NCBI RefSeq assembly: GCF_900177295.1
Contig: NZ_FWZX01000013.1
Location: forward strand, 1-64,000
Length of the DNA: 64,000 bases
Source: Tistlia consotensis USBA 355
GTDB taxonomy: Bacteria > Pseudomonadota > Alphaproteobacteria > Kiloniellales > DSM-21159
Reading direction: 5' to 3'
Position numbers and translations under genes: made by a program. The notes beneath the pieces are model-generated. The model had not been told where the DNA came from, searched no databases, and was given only the letters and a program-made list of their open reading frames with translations. Below, piece by piece: positions 25,964 to 34,864 of this stretch (the stretch's first letter is position 1; every line of letters begins with the position of its first letter).

Positions 25964-26764
25964 ATGAGCGACCGCCCGATCTTCGCCACCCTGCCGCAGG
26001 CCCGACGGGTCTGGGCCGTCGCCTCGGTGCACGGCGAGGCCGAGCGCCTGCGCCGGCTGCACGACCTGCTGTGGCCGCGGCTGCAGCCCGGCGACCGCCT
26101 GGTCTACCTCGGCAACCTGCTCGGCCACGGCGCCGCGGTCGCCGAGACGCTCGACGAGGTGCTGCTGTTCCGCCGGGCCGTGATGGCCGTCGAGCCGGCC
26201 GAGGCCGCCCATGTCGTGCTGCTGCGCGGCGGCCAGGAGGAGATGTGGCAGAAGCTGCTGCAGCTGCAGTTCGCCACCGACCCCAAGGCGGTGCTCGACT
26301 GGATGCTCGACAACGGCGTCGGCGCGACCCTCGAGGCCTACGGCGGCTCGGTCGAGGAGGCGCGCAGGCAGGCGGCGACCGGCGTCGTCGGCATCACCCG
26401 CTGGACTCAGCAGCTGCGCGCCTCGATCCAGGCGCACGGCGGCCACTTCGAGGTGTTCGGCGCGCTGCGCCGGGCCGCCTTCACCGACGACGGCGGCCTG
26501 CTGTTCGTCAACGCCGGCCTCGACCCCAGCCGGCCGCTCGAGGCGCAGCGCGATTCCTTCTGGTGGGGCGGTGCCGGCTTCGCCGGCCTGACGCAGCCCT
26601 ACGGCGGCTACCGCCGCATCGTGCGCGGCTTCGAGCGCAGCCATCCCGGCCTGGTCGAGAGCCCCTTCACCGTGACCCTCGACGGCGGCTGCGGCTTCGG
26701 CGGACCGCTGCTCGCCGGCTGCCTGGCGCTCGGCGGCGAGCTGCTCGAGACGCTGGAGGCCTGA
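25964..26764 (+). CDS. Metallophosphoesterase-fold protein lacking catalytic residues (predicted pseudoenzyme)
   Basis: A 266-aa protein aligning by pattern with PPP-type calcineurin-like phosphatases (ApaH/PrpA group). Each metal motif is altered: GDxHG reads ASVHG (20-24), GDxxDRG reads GNLLGHG (50-56), GNHE reads GGQE (89-92), and HAGLxP reads NAGLDP. The surrounding framework is kept (RLHDLLWPRLQPGDRLVYLG, VVLLRG, FWWGG, LDGGCGFGG). It therefore probably binds rather than cleaves. It lies 124 bp upstream of rpoH on the same strand. The function is unknown. Confidence 0.72.
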   Translation: MSDRPIFATLPQARRVWAVASVHGEAERLRRLHDLLWPRLQPGDRLVYLGNLLGHGAAVAETLDEVLLFRRAVMAVEPAEAAHVVLLRGGQEEMWQKLLQLQFATDPKAVLDWMLDNGVGATLEAYGGSVEEARRQAATGVVGITRWTQQLRASIQAHGGHFEVFGALRRAAFTDDGGLLFVNAGLDPSRPLEAQRDSFWWGGAGFAGLTQPYGGYRRIVRGFERSHPGLVESPFTVTLDGGCGFGGPLLAGCLALGGELLETLEA

Positions 26765-26887
26765 GGCCGGCCCGGTGATCGGCCGGGCCAGTTCACGACA
26801 GAGTGATCGCCGGCCCTGCCCCATCCGGTGAACCAAGCCGTGCCGTGCTCCGTAAGAGGTCTTGGAACCTCAGCGAGGAGCGTGCCC

Positions 26888-27772
26888 ATGGCTCTGATCG
26901 AAACAGCCGAGGCGCAGCGCGCCAATGCCGGCTTCATCCGGCGCTCGATGGCCGAGCCGCTGCTGTCCCGCGAGCGCGAGTTCGCGCTGGCCCGGGCGTG
27001 GCGCGAGCAGGGCGACGAGCGCGCGCTGCACCAGCTGACCCGCAGCTACATGCGCCTCGTGGTCGCCGTCGCCGCCAAGTTCCGCCACTACGGCCTGCCG
27101 ATGAGCGACCTGGTCCAGGAGGGCTCGGTCGGCCTGATGCAGGCGGCCGCGCGCTTCGAGCCGGAGCGCGACATCCGCTTCTCGACCTACGCGACCTGGT
27201 GGATCCGCTCGGCGATCCAGGACTTCATCCTGCGCAACTGGTCGATTGTGCGCACCGGCACGACCGCGGCGCAGAAGTCGCTGTTCTTCAACCTGCGCCG
27301 CCTGCGCGCGCAGATCGAGGAGGCCAGCGGCGAGCGCCTGAGCCAGGCCGGCCGCGCCAAGATCGCCGCGGCGCTGAAGGTCGACGTCGCCGAGGTCGAG
27401 GCCATGGAGTCGCGGCTCTCGGCCAGCGACCAGTCGCTCAACGCCGGGATCGGCGAGGAAGGCGACGACGAATGGCAGGACTTCCTGTCCGACGAGCGTC
27501 CCTCGCCCGAGGAGCACATCGTCGTCAGCCACGACGGCGCGGTCCGCAGCCGCTGGCTGAGCGCGGCGCTGGGCCGTCTCGACCGGCGCGAACGGACGAT
27601 CATCGAGGCCCGCCGCCTGACCGACGAGGGCGCGACCCTCGAGGAGCTCGGCCAGCGGCTCGGCGTCAGCAAGGAGCGGGTGCGCCAGCTCGAGCATCGC
27701 GCGCTCGGCAAGCTGCGCAAGGCGATCATGGAGAACTCGACCCTGCCGTCCGACCTGCTGATGGAGGACTGA
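26888..27772 (+). CDS. rpoH: RNA polymerase heat-shock sigma factor
   Basis: A 294-aa sigma-32-type factor. Region 2 contains LTRSYMRLVVAVAAKFRHYG, DLVQEGSVGLMQAA and FSTYATWWIRSAIQDFILRN. The RpoH box QKSLFFNLRRLR starts at 129 and separates it from other sigma70 factors. Region 4 has ERRTIIEARRL-type ERTIIEARRLTDEG and LGVSKERVRQLEHRAL. The ATG at 26888 has GAGGAG 7 nt upstream. The 3' end overlaps the convergent cyclase gene by 47 bp. Confidence 0.94.
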   Translation: MALIETAEAQRANAGFIRRSMAEPLLSREREFALARAWREQGDERALHQLTRSYMRLVVAVAAKFRHYGLPMSDLVQEGSVGLMQAAARFEPERDIRFSTYATWWIRSAIQDFILRNWSIVRTGTTAAQKSLFFNLRRLRAQIEEASGERLSQAGRAKIAAALKVDVAEVEAMESRLSASDQSLNAGIGEEGDDEWQDFLSDERPSPEEHIVVSHDGAVRSRWLSAALGRLDRRERTIIEARRLTDEGATLEELGQRLGVSKERVRQLEHRALGKLRKAIMENSTLPSDLLMED

Positions 27773-29618
27773 GCGGCAGCGCCGGCGGCCCGGCGCGGAG
27801 CCGGAACACCAGCGTGTCGCCGCTGCGCCCGCGCAGCTGCACCCGGCCCAGCGGTTCGCTGACGAAGCCCTCGGGGAGCAAGGTGCGGGTGTCGCCGCTG
27901 ATCAGCACCTGCACGTCGTCGGCCGAGGGAAACTCGCGGCCCAGGCCCTCGAGCCGCTGGGCCGTGTTCACCGTGTCGCCGACCAGCGTGTAGTTGACCC
28001 GGCCGCGGGCCCCGATGTTGCCGACGATCGCCGGGCCGCTGTGCACGCCGATGCGCAGCTGCACCGGCGGCTCGCCGGCCGAGCCGCGCCGGGCATTGTC
28101 GGCGGTGATCGCCCCGGCGATCGCCAGCGCCGCCCTGCAGGCCCGCGCGGCGTGGTCGGGCTGGTCGAGCGGCGCCCCCCAGAAGGCCATGACCGAGTCG
28201 CCGATGTACTTGTCGATGGTGCCGTCCTCGGCCTCGATGCAGCTGCCGAGCAGCCCGAAATGGCCGTTCAGGAAGGCCGCGGCGCTGTCCGCGGGCAGGT
28301 TCTCGGCCAGGCCGGTGAAGCCGACGATGTCGGTGAACAGCACCGTGACCTCACGGGTCTCGCTGTGCGTCGCGGCGACGCCGCGGGTCATCAGCCGCTC
28401 GACCAGGCGCTTCGGCACGTAGGTCTCGAACAGCCGGAGGCCCGCCAGCATCGCCTCGAAGCTCTGGCCGGCGACGTCGAGCTCGCGGAAGAAGCTGCTC
28501 GGCGGCGCCGGCACACGGTCGAACTGGAGACCCTCGATCGCCGTCGCCGAGGCGGCCAGGCCCTTGATCGGCCGGGCGATGGCACGGCCGATCAGCACGG
28601 CGAGGATCAGCGAGAGCAGCACGATCCCGCCGGCCACCATGGCCGAGCCGATCAGCCGCTTCACCGGGGCCGCGACGGCGTCGCCCTTGAAGTAGGCGCC
28701 GATCAGCCAGGGCTTCACGCTCAGGCCCTCGACCTGGCGGTAGACGTAGACCATCAGCTCGCCCTTGACCTCGACGGTATGGCCCGACAGGTCGGTGCCG
28801 GCGAGCAGGTCGTTCAGCGTGTCGTCGGGGTCATCCCAGATGTGGCCGAGCACCGGGTCCTGGATCTCGGTGAGGGTCGGCAGGGGGTGCTGCAGGCTGG
28901 TCCCGCGCATGCCGCCGGAGAGCGTCGGATGGGCGAGCACCTGGTCGCGGCCGTAGAGGATGAAGGCCGTGCCGTCGTATTCGTGCGAGAGCTCGTGCAG
29001 GAAGGCCGAGAGGTCGGTCAGGCCGACCACCGAGGAGACCGCGCCCAGAAATTCGCCGTCCTTCCGGATCGGCGCATCGACCGCGACCGTCGCCTCCCCG
29101 AACTCCGGCACCCAGACGACCGTGCGCTGGTCCTGTCCCTCGCCGTCCCGCATCCGCTGCATGAAGGACCGCACGACCGGATCGCTGCGCCAGTCGCCGC
29201 GCTCCACCCGCACGTCGCTGCCGAAGCGGCCGATCCGCAGCTCCTGCCCGTCCGCCGTGAACACGGCCATGCCGCGCACCTGGGGCACGCCGCCCATCGA
29301 CCCCTCGACCAGCTCGGTCAGGCTGTCGCCGCCGGCGAGCGGAACGCGGCCGGAGGCGATGGCGTCGGCGACGAAGGTCGCCTGACGCCGCGCGTTGCTG
29401 AGATAGCGCTCGACCTGCAGGTTGATCGAGCCGATCGTGACCTCGGAGAACTTGCGCAGCAGGTCGGTGGTGTTGCGCTCCGAGGCGCCCAGGGTGACCA
29501 GGGCCACGGCGGCCAGCGCCGCCAGCATCAGGCTGCCCAGGCCGAGGGTCAGGACGCTGGCGATCGACAGGCGGATGCGCCGGAGGAAGCGTCGTTCCGG
29601 CACGGGAACAACGCTCAT
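27726..29618 (-). CDS. Membrane adenylate/guanylate cyclase, class III
   Basis: A 630-aa membrane protein. A hydrophobic segment at ~20-45 is followed by a periplasmic sensor of about 270 residues (Cache-like, with VRGMAVFTADGQELRIG and PIRKDGEFLGAVSSVVGL). A second membrane span at ~325-350 leads to a HAMP-like linker. The C-terminal cyclase domain has VTVLFTDIVGFTGLAE (metal Asp), DKYIGDSVMAFWGAP and ARGRVNYTLVGDTVN. It likely makes cAMP in response to an extracytoplasmic ligand. It starts with a 4-bp ATGA overlap with the nuclease gene. Confidence 0.9.
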   Translation of the reverse strand: MSVVPVPERRFLRRIRLSIASVLTLGLGSLMLAALAAVALVTLGASERNTTDLLRKFSEVTIGSINLQVERYLSNARRQATFVADAIASGRVPLAGGDSLTELVEGSMGGVPQVRGMAVFTADGQELRIGRFGSDVRVERGDWRSDPVVRSFMQRMRDGEGQDQRTVVWVPEFGEATVAVDAPIRKDGEFLGAVSSVVGLTDLSAFLHELSHEYDGTAFILYGRDQVLAHPTLSGGMRGTSLQHPLPTLTEIQDPVLGHIWDDPDDTLNDLLAGTDLSGHTVEVKGELMVYVYRQVEGLSVKPWLIGAYFKGDAVAAPVKRLIGSAMVAGGIVLLSLILAVLIGRAIARPIKGLAASATAIEGLQFDRVPAPPSSFFRELDVAGQSFEAMLAGLRLFETYVPKRLVERLMTRGVAATHSETREVTVLFTDIVGFTGLAENLPADSAAAFLNGHFGLLGSCIEAEDGTIDKYIGDSVMAFWGAPLDQPDHAARACRAALAIAGAITADNARRGSAGEPPVQLRIGVHSGPAIVGNIGARGRVNYTLVGDTVNTAQRLEGLGREFPSADDVQVLISGDTRTLLPEGFVSEPLGRVQLRGRSGDTLVFRLRAGPPALPLSPPSAGRTAGSSSP

Positions 29619-30412
29619 TCCAGCACCTCGAGCTGCTCCGGGTGGGTGACCTCGATCATCGGGCCGTTGACCGGCTGGAGCCAGCCGCGCACCCGGAGCC
29701 GCAGGCCCTGATAGTTCTCAAGATCGACACCCTCCCGCTCGAACAGGCGCCGGGCCGCCGGCTCCAGGCTCACCGTGAAGTCGGTCCGCCAGTCCTCTCC
29801 GAAGTTCAGATAGGTCCGCCCGCGCACGGTCGCCACGGCCAGCACCCGGCCCTCGACCAGGGCGAAGCGGTTGAGCCCGAAGCGCGCCTCCTCGGCGGGC
29901 AGCACCCGGTAGGCCTGGAGGCTCCAGAGCCCGAGCCGCCGGGCGCGTGCCAGCCGCTCGATTTCCAGCAGGCGGCGGGCGCCGAGCCTCAGGTCGGCCC
30001 GGCTGACCGCACGCGCCAGGCCCGCCGCCACCAGCTCGCCGTTGAGCCAGGTGCCCTCGGCGTCGACCAGATGGCCGAGCAGCCGGCCGTAGCGGTCGCG
30101 CGGCGTGCCCGCCGGCACCAGCGACCAGTCGCGCTCCAGGGCCAGCTCGGCCAGCGCCGAGCGGGCCGCATCGGCGATCGGCCAGGGCCGGTCGGCGGCG
30201 ACGTCGAGCGGCCGCTTCGGCGCCTCGATCACCGCCAGGCGCAGCTCGCGGCCGTCGGCGAGCCGCAGGGTGTCGCCGTCGAGCGCCTCGACCGGCCGCA
30301 CCGTCTCGCCGGCGACGAAGCCGGGCGGCAGGGCGTCGGCGGCGGCCCGCGCCCCCGGGACGGGGACCGCCGTCGCGAGCAGCAGCAGCGTCAGGGGGCG
30401 AAGCGGCGACAT
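29615..30412 (-). CDS. Thermonuclease-family (SNase-like) secreted protein
   Basis: A 265-aa protein with a Sec signal peptide (LTLLLLATAVPVPGARAAA). The SNase-like OB fold starts at DGDTLRLADGRELRL (45-59), followed by PRDRYGRLLGHLVDAEGTWL and ELVAAGLARA. A second ~100-residue domain (VEGRVLAVATVRGRTYLNFG) is found in many periplasmic SNase homologues. The canonical active site is only partly visible, so nuclease activity is unproven. It is upstream of, and translationally coupled to, the cyclase gene. Confidence 0.82.
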   Translation of the reverse strand: MSPLRPLTLLLLATAVPVPGARAAADALPPGFVAGETVRPVEALDGDTLRLADGRELRLAVIEAPKRPLDVAADRPWPIADAARSALAELALERDWSLVPAGTPRDRYGRLLGHLVDAEGTWLNGELVAAGLARAVSRADLRLGARRLLEIERLARARRLGLWSLQAYRVLPAEEARFGLNRFALVEGRVLAVATVRGRTYLNFGEDWRTDFTVSLEPAARRLFEREGVDLENYQGLRLRVRGWLQPVNGPMIEVTHPEQLEVLE

Positions 30413-30483
30413 CGCGGCACTCTACAGGGTCAGACGCCGTCCTTGCACCAGCGGCCCGCGGGTGTCGGGCCCGGGCATCGGCG

Positions 30484-30522
30484 ACGCCCATCGGCCACGC
30501 CCATCGGCCACACCCATCGGCC
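30484..30522. repeat. 13-bp tandem repeat, three copies
   Basis: Three head-to-tail copies of ACGCCCATCGGCC, the third with one change, lie in the divergent gap between the nuclease and prolyl aminopeptidase genes. Confidence 0.85.
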
Positions 30523-30636
30523 CTGGGGGCTGACCGCCCGCGACGGCCGGGCTATAAGAGCGCCGCGGCGTGCCCGACCGGGGGCCGGCTGCCGCCGTGC
30601 CCTGCCCCGCCACGCCAGTCCCGCCACGGAGGACCG

Positions 30637-31584
30637 ATGGCCGCCCGCGACCTCTTCCCGCCGATCGAGCCCTACGAGACGGGCCGGCTGGCCGTCGATC
30701 CGCCGCACGAGCTCTACTGGGAGCAGTCCGGCCGGCCCGACGGTGCGCCGGTGCTGTTCCTGCACGGCGGACCGGGTGCCGGCGCGGCCCCGGACCATCG
30801 CCGCTTCTTCGACCCGGCGCACTACCGCATCGTCATCCACGACCAGCGCGGCGCCGGCCGCTCGAGGCCGCTCGGCGAGACCGAGGGCAACACCACCCAG
30901 GCGCTGATCGCCGACATCGAGCGGCTGCGCGAGCGGCTCGGCATCGAGCGCTGGCACGTGTTCGGCGGCTCCTGGGGCTCGACCCTGTCGCTGGCCTATG
31001 CCCAGGCCCACCCCGAGCGGGTCACGGCCCTGATCCTGCGCGGCATCTTCCTGTGCCGGGACAGCGAGCTGGAGTGGTTCCTCTACGGCATCCGCCAGAT
31101 GTTCCCCGACGCCTGGGCGGCCTTCGCCGGCGAGATCCCGGAAGCCGAGCGCGGCGACCTGCTGGAGGCCTACCACCGCCGGCTGATGGATCCGGACCCC
31201 AAGGTGCACCTGCCCGCGGCACGCGCCTGGAGCGTCTACGAGGGCGCCTGCTCGACCCTGCTGCCGAGCCCCGAGACCGTCGCCGCCTTCGGCGAGGACC
31301 GCATGGCGCTCGGCCTGGCGCGGCTCGAGGCGCACTATTTCAAGAACCGCATCTTCCTGCCGCCCAACGCCCTGATCGAGAACATCGGACGGATCCGCCG
31401 GATTCCCGCGGTCATCGTGCAGGGCCGCTACGATTGCGTCTGCCCGCCGGTGACCGCCTCCGACCTGCACGACGCCTGGCCGGAGGCGAGCTTCCAGATC
31501 GTGCCCGACGCCGGCCACTCGGCGATGGAGCCGGGCATCCGGCGGGCGCTGGTCGCCGCGACGGAACGCCTCAAGAGTGTCTGA
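30637..31584 (+). CDS. pip: Prolyl aminopeptidase
   Basis: A 315-aa alpha/beta hydrolase releasing N-terminal proline from peptides. The oxyanion motif HGGPG spans 43-47 and the nucleophile is S112 in GGSWGS. The acid and histidine lie in QGRYDCVCPP and DAGHS. The N-terminal FPPIEPYETGRLAVD and HDQRGAGRS are diagnostic for the Pip family. GGAGGACCG precedes the ATG. It is cytosolic, with no signal peptide. Confidence 0.94.
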   Translation: MAARDLFPPIEPYETGRLAVDPPHELYWEQSGRPDGAPVLFLHGGPGAGAAPDHRRFFDPAHYRIVIHDQRGAGRSRPLGETEGNTTQALIADIERLRERLGIERWHVFGGSWGSTLSLAYAQAHPERVTALILRGIFLCRDSELEWFLYGIRQMFPDAWAAFAGEIPEAERGDLLEAYHRRLMDPDPKVHLPAARAWSVYEGACSTLLPSPETVAAFGEDRMALGLARLEAHYFKNRIFLPPNALIENIGRIRRIPAVIVQGRYDCVCPPVTASDLHDAWPEASFQIVPDAGHSAMEPGIRRALVAATERLKSV

Positions 31585-31691
31585 TCGCGCGGTCGTTCGC
31601 CCCGGCCGGGAAGCTTGCCGGCGGCCGCGGCCCGGCGTCGCAGGCGGGCAACACTAACGGAATTTAAGCAAAGGCCCGAGTACACAAGGAC

Positions 31692-31719
31692 TTGCTCTGC
31701 GCGGCGACATCAGTACACT
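31692..31719 (+). promoter_or_regulatory. Candidate promoter of the PagL-like gene
   Basis: TTGCTC (31692-31697), a 16-bp spacer and TACACT (31714-31719) lie about 43 bp before the GTG start at 31762. Confidence 0.4.
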
Positions 31720-31761
31720 GCCGCTGATCTTGTCCAGGGGACCGCCTGAGGGGGAATCGAC

Positions 31762-32310
31762 GTGAAGAAGTTTCTGGTGGCGGCGCTGGCCGCTCTTTCC
31801 GGTTCGCTGCTCGCTCTGGCAGCCCCGACGGCACAGGCACAGGACATCTCCTTCTCGAAGGACACCTCGTCCTTCCTGGTGCTGAACGGCGGCTACTTCG
31901 ACGTGGTCAAGGGCGACGAGCCCGCCGGCTCGTTCGGCGCCGAGTATCGGCACAGCGAGGGCCTGTTCGGCGTCTTCAAGCCGATGGTCGCGACCTTCGG
32001 GACCAGCGACGGCAGCTTCTGGATCGGCGCCGGCGTCGCGGTCGACGTCTACTTCGGCGACCATGTCGTGCTGACCGGCAGCTTCGCGCCGGGCTACTAC
32101 GCCAAGGGCGACGGCAAGGACCTGGGCTATCCGCTGGAGTTCCGCTCCAAGGCCGAGCTCGGCTACCGCTTCGACGACACCTCGCGCCTGACGCTGGGCA
32201 TCGCCCACCTGTCGAACAGCGGCGCCTGGAGCGACCACAACCCGGGTGTCGAGGTCGCGACGGTCAACTACTACCTGCCGCTCGGCAATCTCTTCTCGAT
32301 GATGAAGTGA
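31762..32310 (+). CDS. PagL-like lipid A 3-O-deacylase / acyloxyacyl hydrolase
   Basis: A 182-aa outer-membrane enzyme predicted to remove an acyl chain from lipid A. A signal peptide (to about AQAQ, residue 27) precedes a small beta-barrel. The catalytic motif GIAHLSNSG has H149 and S151 with N152, as in PagL (PF09411). The start is a GTG with GAGGGGG 7 nt upstream. Candidate promoter and terminator flank it, making it a single-gene unit. Confidence 0.82.
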   Translation: MKKFLVAALAALSGSLLALAAPTAQAQDISFSKDTSSFLVLNGGYFDVVKGDEPAGSFGAEYRHSEGLFGVFKPMVATFGTSDGSFWIGAGVAVDVYFGDHVVLTGSFAPGYYAKGDGKDLGYPLEFRSKAELGYRFDDTSRLTLGIAHLSNSGAWSDHNPGVEVATVNYYLPLGNLFSMMK

Positions 32311-32347
32311 GCGGCGGCGGCCGGCCGGCCGCCACCCCGAGAATTCA

Positions 32348-32379
32348 GGCCCCGCCGCAGCCCGCGGCGGGGCCTTTCT
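32348..32379 (+). terminator. Rho-independent terminator of the PagL-like gene
   Basis: An 11-bp perfect stem GGCCCCGCCGC / GCGGCGGGGCC with loop AGCCC is followed by TTTCTC. Confidence 0.88.
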
Positions 32380-32421
32380 CGTCGGCCGGGGCCCGGCGGC
32401 CCGATGCGGCAGGCGGCGGCG

Positions 32422-33090
32422 TCACGCCAGCGCGACCTCGAGGGTGACGGCGAGGAAGTGCAGCACCGCGGCGACCAGCACGAAGCCGTGCCAGATCGGA
32501 TTGTGGAACGGCAGGCGCCGCAGGTTGTGGAACAGCGAGCCGGCGGTGTAGAGCCCGCCGCCGATCAGCAGCAGCCAGACCGTCACCGGCCGCACCGACT
32601 CGACGAGCGGGCCGATCGCCAGCAGCACGGCCCAGCCGATCGCCAGGTAGAGCGCCAGGCCGAGCCGCTCGTAGCGGCGCGGGAAGCCGAGCTTGAGCGC
32701 GATGCCGAGCAGTGCCGCGGCCCAGACCCCGGCACCGAGCCAGGGGCCGAGCGGCGCCGGGATGCGCTCGAAGGCGAAGGGCGTGTAGCTGGCGGCGATC
32801 AGGAAATAGATCATCGCATGGTCGAGCCGGCGCAGCAGCTCCTTGCGCCGGCCCGGCGGCGTCAGGTTGTAGGCCGCCGAGGCGCCGAGCCCGCCGGACA
32901 GGCCCAGCGCGTAGGCGAGCAGCGTCAGCCAGGTGCCGAGGTCGTGCTCCAGGCCCGGGCCGAGCAGCAGCCACAGGCCGCCGGCCAGGGCGCCGAGCAC
33001 GCCGAGGACATGGACCACCAGGTCGGCGGCGCGCTCGCCGGCGCTGTAGCGCGGAAACAGGCCGGTCTCGTCGTCGCTGCGGGCGCCCAT
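32422..33090 (-). CDS. Hemolysin III family (PAQR-type) membrane protein
   Basis: A 222-aa protein with seven hydrophobic segments. Motifs are RRLDHAMIYFLIAASYTPFA, SLFHNLRRLPFHN and IWHGFVLVAAVLHF, giving the conserved Asp and the two late His zinc ligands. The early His of the family (S-x-x-Y-H) is Asn here (SAAYNLTP). The group is named for a Bacillus hemolysin, but most members are likely membrane hydrolases or receptors-like enzymes of unknown substrate. Confidence 0.87.
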   Translation of the reverse strand: MGARSDDETGLFPRYSAGERAADLVVHVLGVLGALAGGLWLLLGPGLEHDLGTWLTLLAYALGLSGGLGASAAYNLTPPGRRKELLRRLDHAMIYFLIAASYTPFAFERIPAPLGPWLGAGVWAAALLGIALKLGFPRRYERLGLALYLAIGWAVLLAIGPLVESVRPVTVWLLLIGGGLYTAGSLFHNLRRLPFHNPIWHGFVLVAAVLHFLAVTLEVALA

Positions 33091-33149
33091 GACGACGAAA
33101 GCTTGCCCCCGGCCGAGGCCGCGGACAAGCTTCCGGTGGTCGCATCAGA

Positions 33150-33180
33150 CGACGGCGGGGCCTGTCCGGCCCCGCCGTCG
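33150..33180 (-). terminator. Hairpin terminator of the cold-shock gene
   Basis: A 13-bp perfect stem with a 5-nt loop lies 5 bp after the minus-strand stop. Only a short T-rich tail follows. Confidence 0.65.
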
Positions 33181-33185
33181 CCGGC

Positions 33186-33395
33186 TCAGAGCGGCTTGAG
33201 GTTGGCGGCCGAGGTGCGGCCGCGCCTGGCGTCGGTCTCCAGCTCGTACTCGAGCTTCTGGCCGTCGTTCAGGCTGCGCAGGCCGGCCTGCTCGACCGCA
33301 CTGACATGGACGAAGACGTCCTTGCCGCCGGCATCCGGCTCGATGAAGCCGAAGCCCTTGGTCGCGTCGAACCATTTGACGGTGCCACTGGGCAT
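33186..33395 (-). CDS. Cold-shock protein (CspA family)
   Basis: A 69-aa OB-fold RNA chaperone. The RNP1 motif is KGFGFIEPD and RNP2 is DVFVHVSAV, after the standard start [24 protein letters not shown] precedes the ATG. The gene lies just downstream of a DEAD-box RNA helicase on the same strand; both remodel RNA and may respond together to cold. A hairpin between them suggests separate transcripts. Confidence 0.93.
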   Translation of the reverse strand: MPSGTVKWFDATKGFGFIEPDAGGKDVFVHVSAVEQAGLRSLNDGQKLEYELETDARRGRTSAANLKPL

Positions 33396-33481
33396 GCGGA
33401 TTCCTCCGATCTCTGGTGGTGGGACTCTCGTGCCCGACCGCGACGCGGCACAGGGACGCGTCGCCCCCGGCGTGATCCGGC

Positions 33482-33520
33482 GTTCGGGATACGGCCCGCC
33501 AGGGGGCCGTATCCCGGAAC
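33482..33520 (-). terminator. Hairpin after the DEAD-box helicase gene
   Basis: The arms GTTCGGGATACGGCCC (33482-33497) and GGGCCGTATCCCGGAAC (33504-33520, one bulged G) form a long stem 6 bp downstream of the helicase stop. There is no T run. Confidence 0.6.
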
Positions 33521-33526
33521 CGAACG

Positions 33527-34864
33527 CTAGGCCGCGCGGCGCGCCGGGCCGCCCGGGCGGCGCCGGTTGCGCGGACGGCGCTTGCCGCTGCCGTCCGGCT
33601 TGCCCTGGTCGGACTGGCCGGCGCCCTGCCGGAAGGCAACCTTCGAGCCGCCGCCCTGGTTCCGGCCCTGCTGGCCCCGCCCCTGACCCTGGCCCTGGCC
33701 CCGGCGGGCCGGCGCGGCCTCCTGGGGCAGGTCGCGCGGATCGACGTCGTTGGCCACAACCAGCCGCTGGCCGGTCAGCTTCTCGATGTCCTTGAGATAG
33801 CCGCGCTCCGAGCCGTCGCAGAACGACAGCGCGATGCCGGTGGCGCCGGCGCGGGCCGTGCGGCCGATCCGGTGCACATAGCTCTCGGGCTCGTTCGGCA
33901 GGTCGAAGTTGACGACGTGAGTGATGCCCTGCACGTCGATGCCGCGCGCCGCGATGTCGGTGGCGACCAGCACCCGGGCCTGGCCGTCGCGGAAGCGGCC
34001 GAGCGCGCGCTGGCGCGCGTTCTGGCTCTTGTTGCCGTGGATCGCGTCGGCCTCGATGCCGCGCTGCTCCAGGTGCTTCACGACACGGTCGGCGCCGTGC
34101 TTGGTGCGGGTGAAGACGATGACCCGCTCGATCGCCGGATCGCCGAGCAGGTCGCTCAGCAGGTCGCGCTTCTTGGCCATCGGCACGAAGTAGACCTGCT
34201 GCTCGATCTTGACCGGCGCGCTGGAGACCGGCGTCGCCTCGATGCGGCGCGGCTCGCGCAGCAGCGAGTGGGCCAGGCTCTCGACCGCCTTCGGCATGGT
34301 CGCCGAGAACAGCAGCGACTGGCGCTGCGCCGGCAGGCGCGCCGCGATCTTGCGGATGTCGCCGATGAAGCCGAGGTCGAGCATCCGGTCGGCCTCGTCG
34401 AGGACGAAGTGCGTCACCGCGTCGAGCTTCAGCTCGCCGCCCTGCATCAGGTCGACGATGCGGCCCGGGGTGCCGATCACGATATCGACGCCGCGGTGCA
34501 GGCGCTGCGCCTGCCCGCCGCGGCTGACGCCGCCGATGATCAGGGCGCTGCGCAGCGGCAGACCCTGGGCGAAGCCGGCCAGGCTGTCGTTGATCTGCAC
34601 GGCGAGCTCACGCGTCGGCGCCAGGATCAGCGCCCGCGGCTTCTTGCCGACGGGCCGGCCGGCGGCCAGCGCCTGGATCAGCGGCAGGCCGAAGGCGCCG
34701 GTCTTGCCGGTGCCGGTCTGGGCGATGCCGATCAGGTCGCCGCCGTCCAGGACCAGCGGGATCGCCTTGGCCTGGATAGGGGTCGGAGTCTCGAAGCCCA
34801 GCTTGGCGAGGGCAGCGAGCGGGGAGCCGGCGAGGCCGAGCTCCGCAAACTTGGAGGTGTTCAA
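33527..34864 (-). CDS. DEAD-box ATP-dependent RNA helicase, RhlE-like
   Basis: A 445-aa RNA helicase. Motif I AQTGTGKT is at 48-55; [21 protein letters not shown] (motif II), [16 protein letters not shown] and [10 protein letters not shown] follow in order. The C-terminal ~70 residues are a basic, Gly/Gln-rich tail ([20 protein letters not shown]) likely to bind RNA. The start is TTG at 34864, with GAGGATC about 12 nt upstream. The long leader and the neighbouring csp gene suggest cold induction. Confidence 0.92.
   Translation of the reverse strand: MNTSKFAELGLAGSPLAALAKLGFETPTPIQAKAIPLVLDGGDLIGIAQTGTGKTGAFGLPLIQALAAGRPVGKKPRALILAPTRELAVQINDSLAGFAQGLPLRSALIIGGVSRGGQAQRLHRGVDIVIGTPGRIVDLMQGGELKLDAVTHFVLDEADRMLDLGFIGDIRKIAARLPAQRQSLLFSATMPKAVESLAHSLLREPRRIEATPVSSAPVKIEQQVYFVPMAKKRDLLSDLLGDPAIERVIVFTRTKHGADRVVKHLEQRGIEADAIHGNKSQNARQRALGRFRDGQARVLVATDIAARGIDVQGITHVVNFDLPNEPESYVHRIGRTARAGATGIALSFCDGSERGYLKDIEKLTGQRLVVANDVDPRDLPQEAAPARRGQGQGQGRGQQGRNQGGGSKVAFRQGAGQSDQGKPDGSGKRRPRNRRRPGGPARRAA

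Noticed and set aside
24821-26836. A 671-codon minus-strand frame across carD and the pseudo-phosphatase
   Set aside because: It crosses a strong terminator and two plus-strand genes, and its sequence is repetitive Gln/Gly/Arg/Ala.
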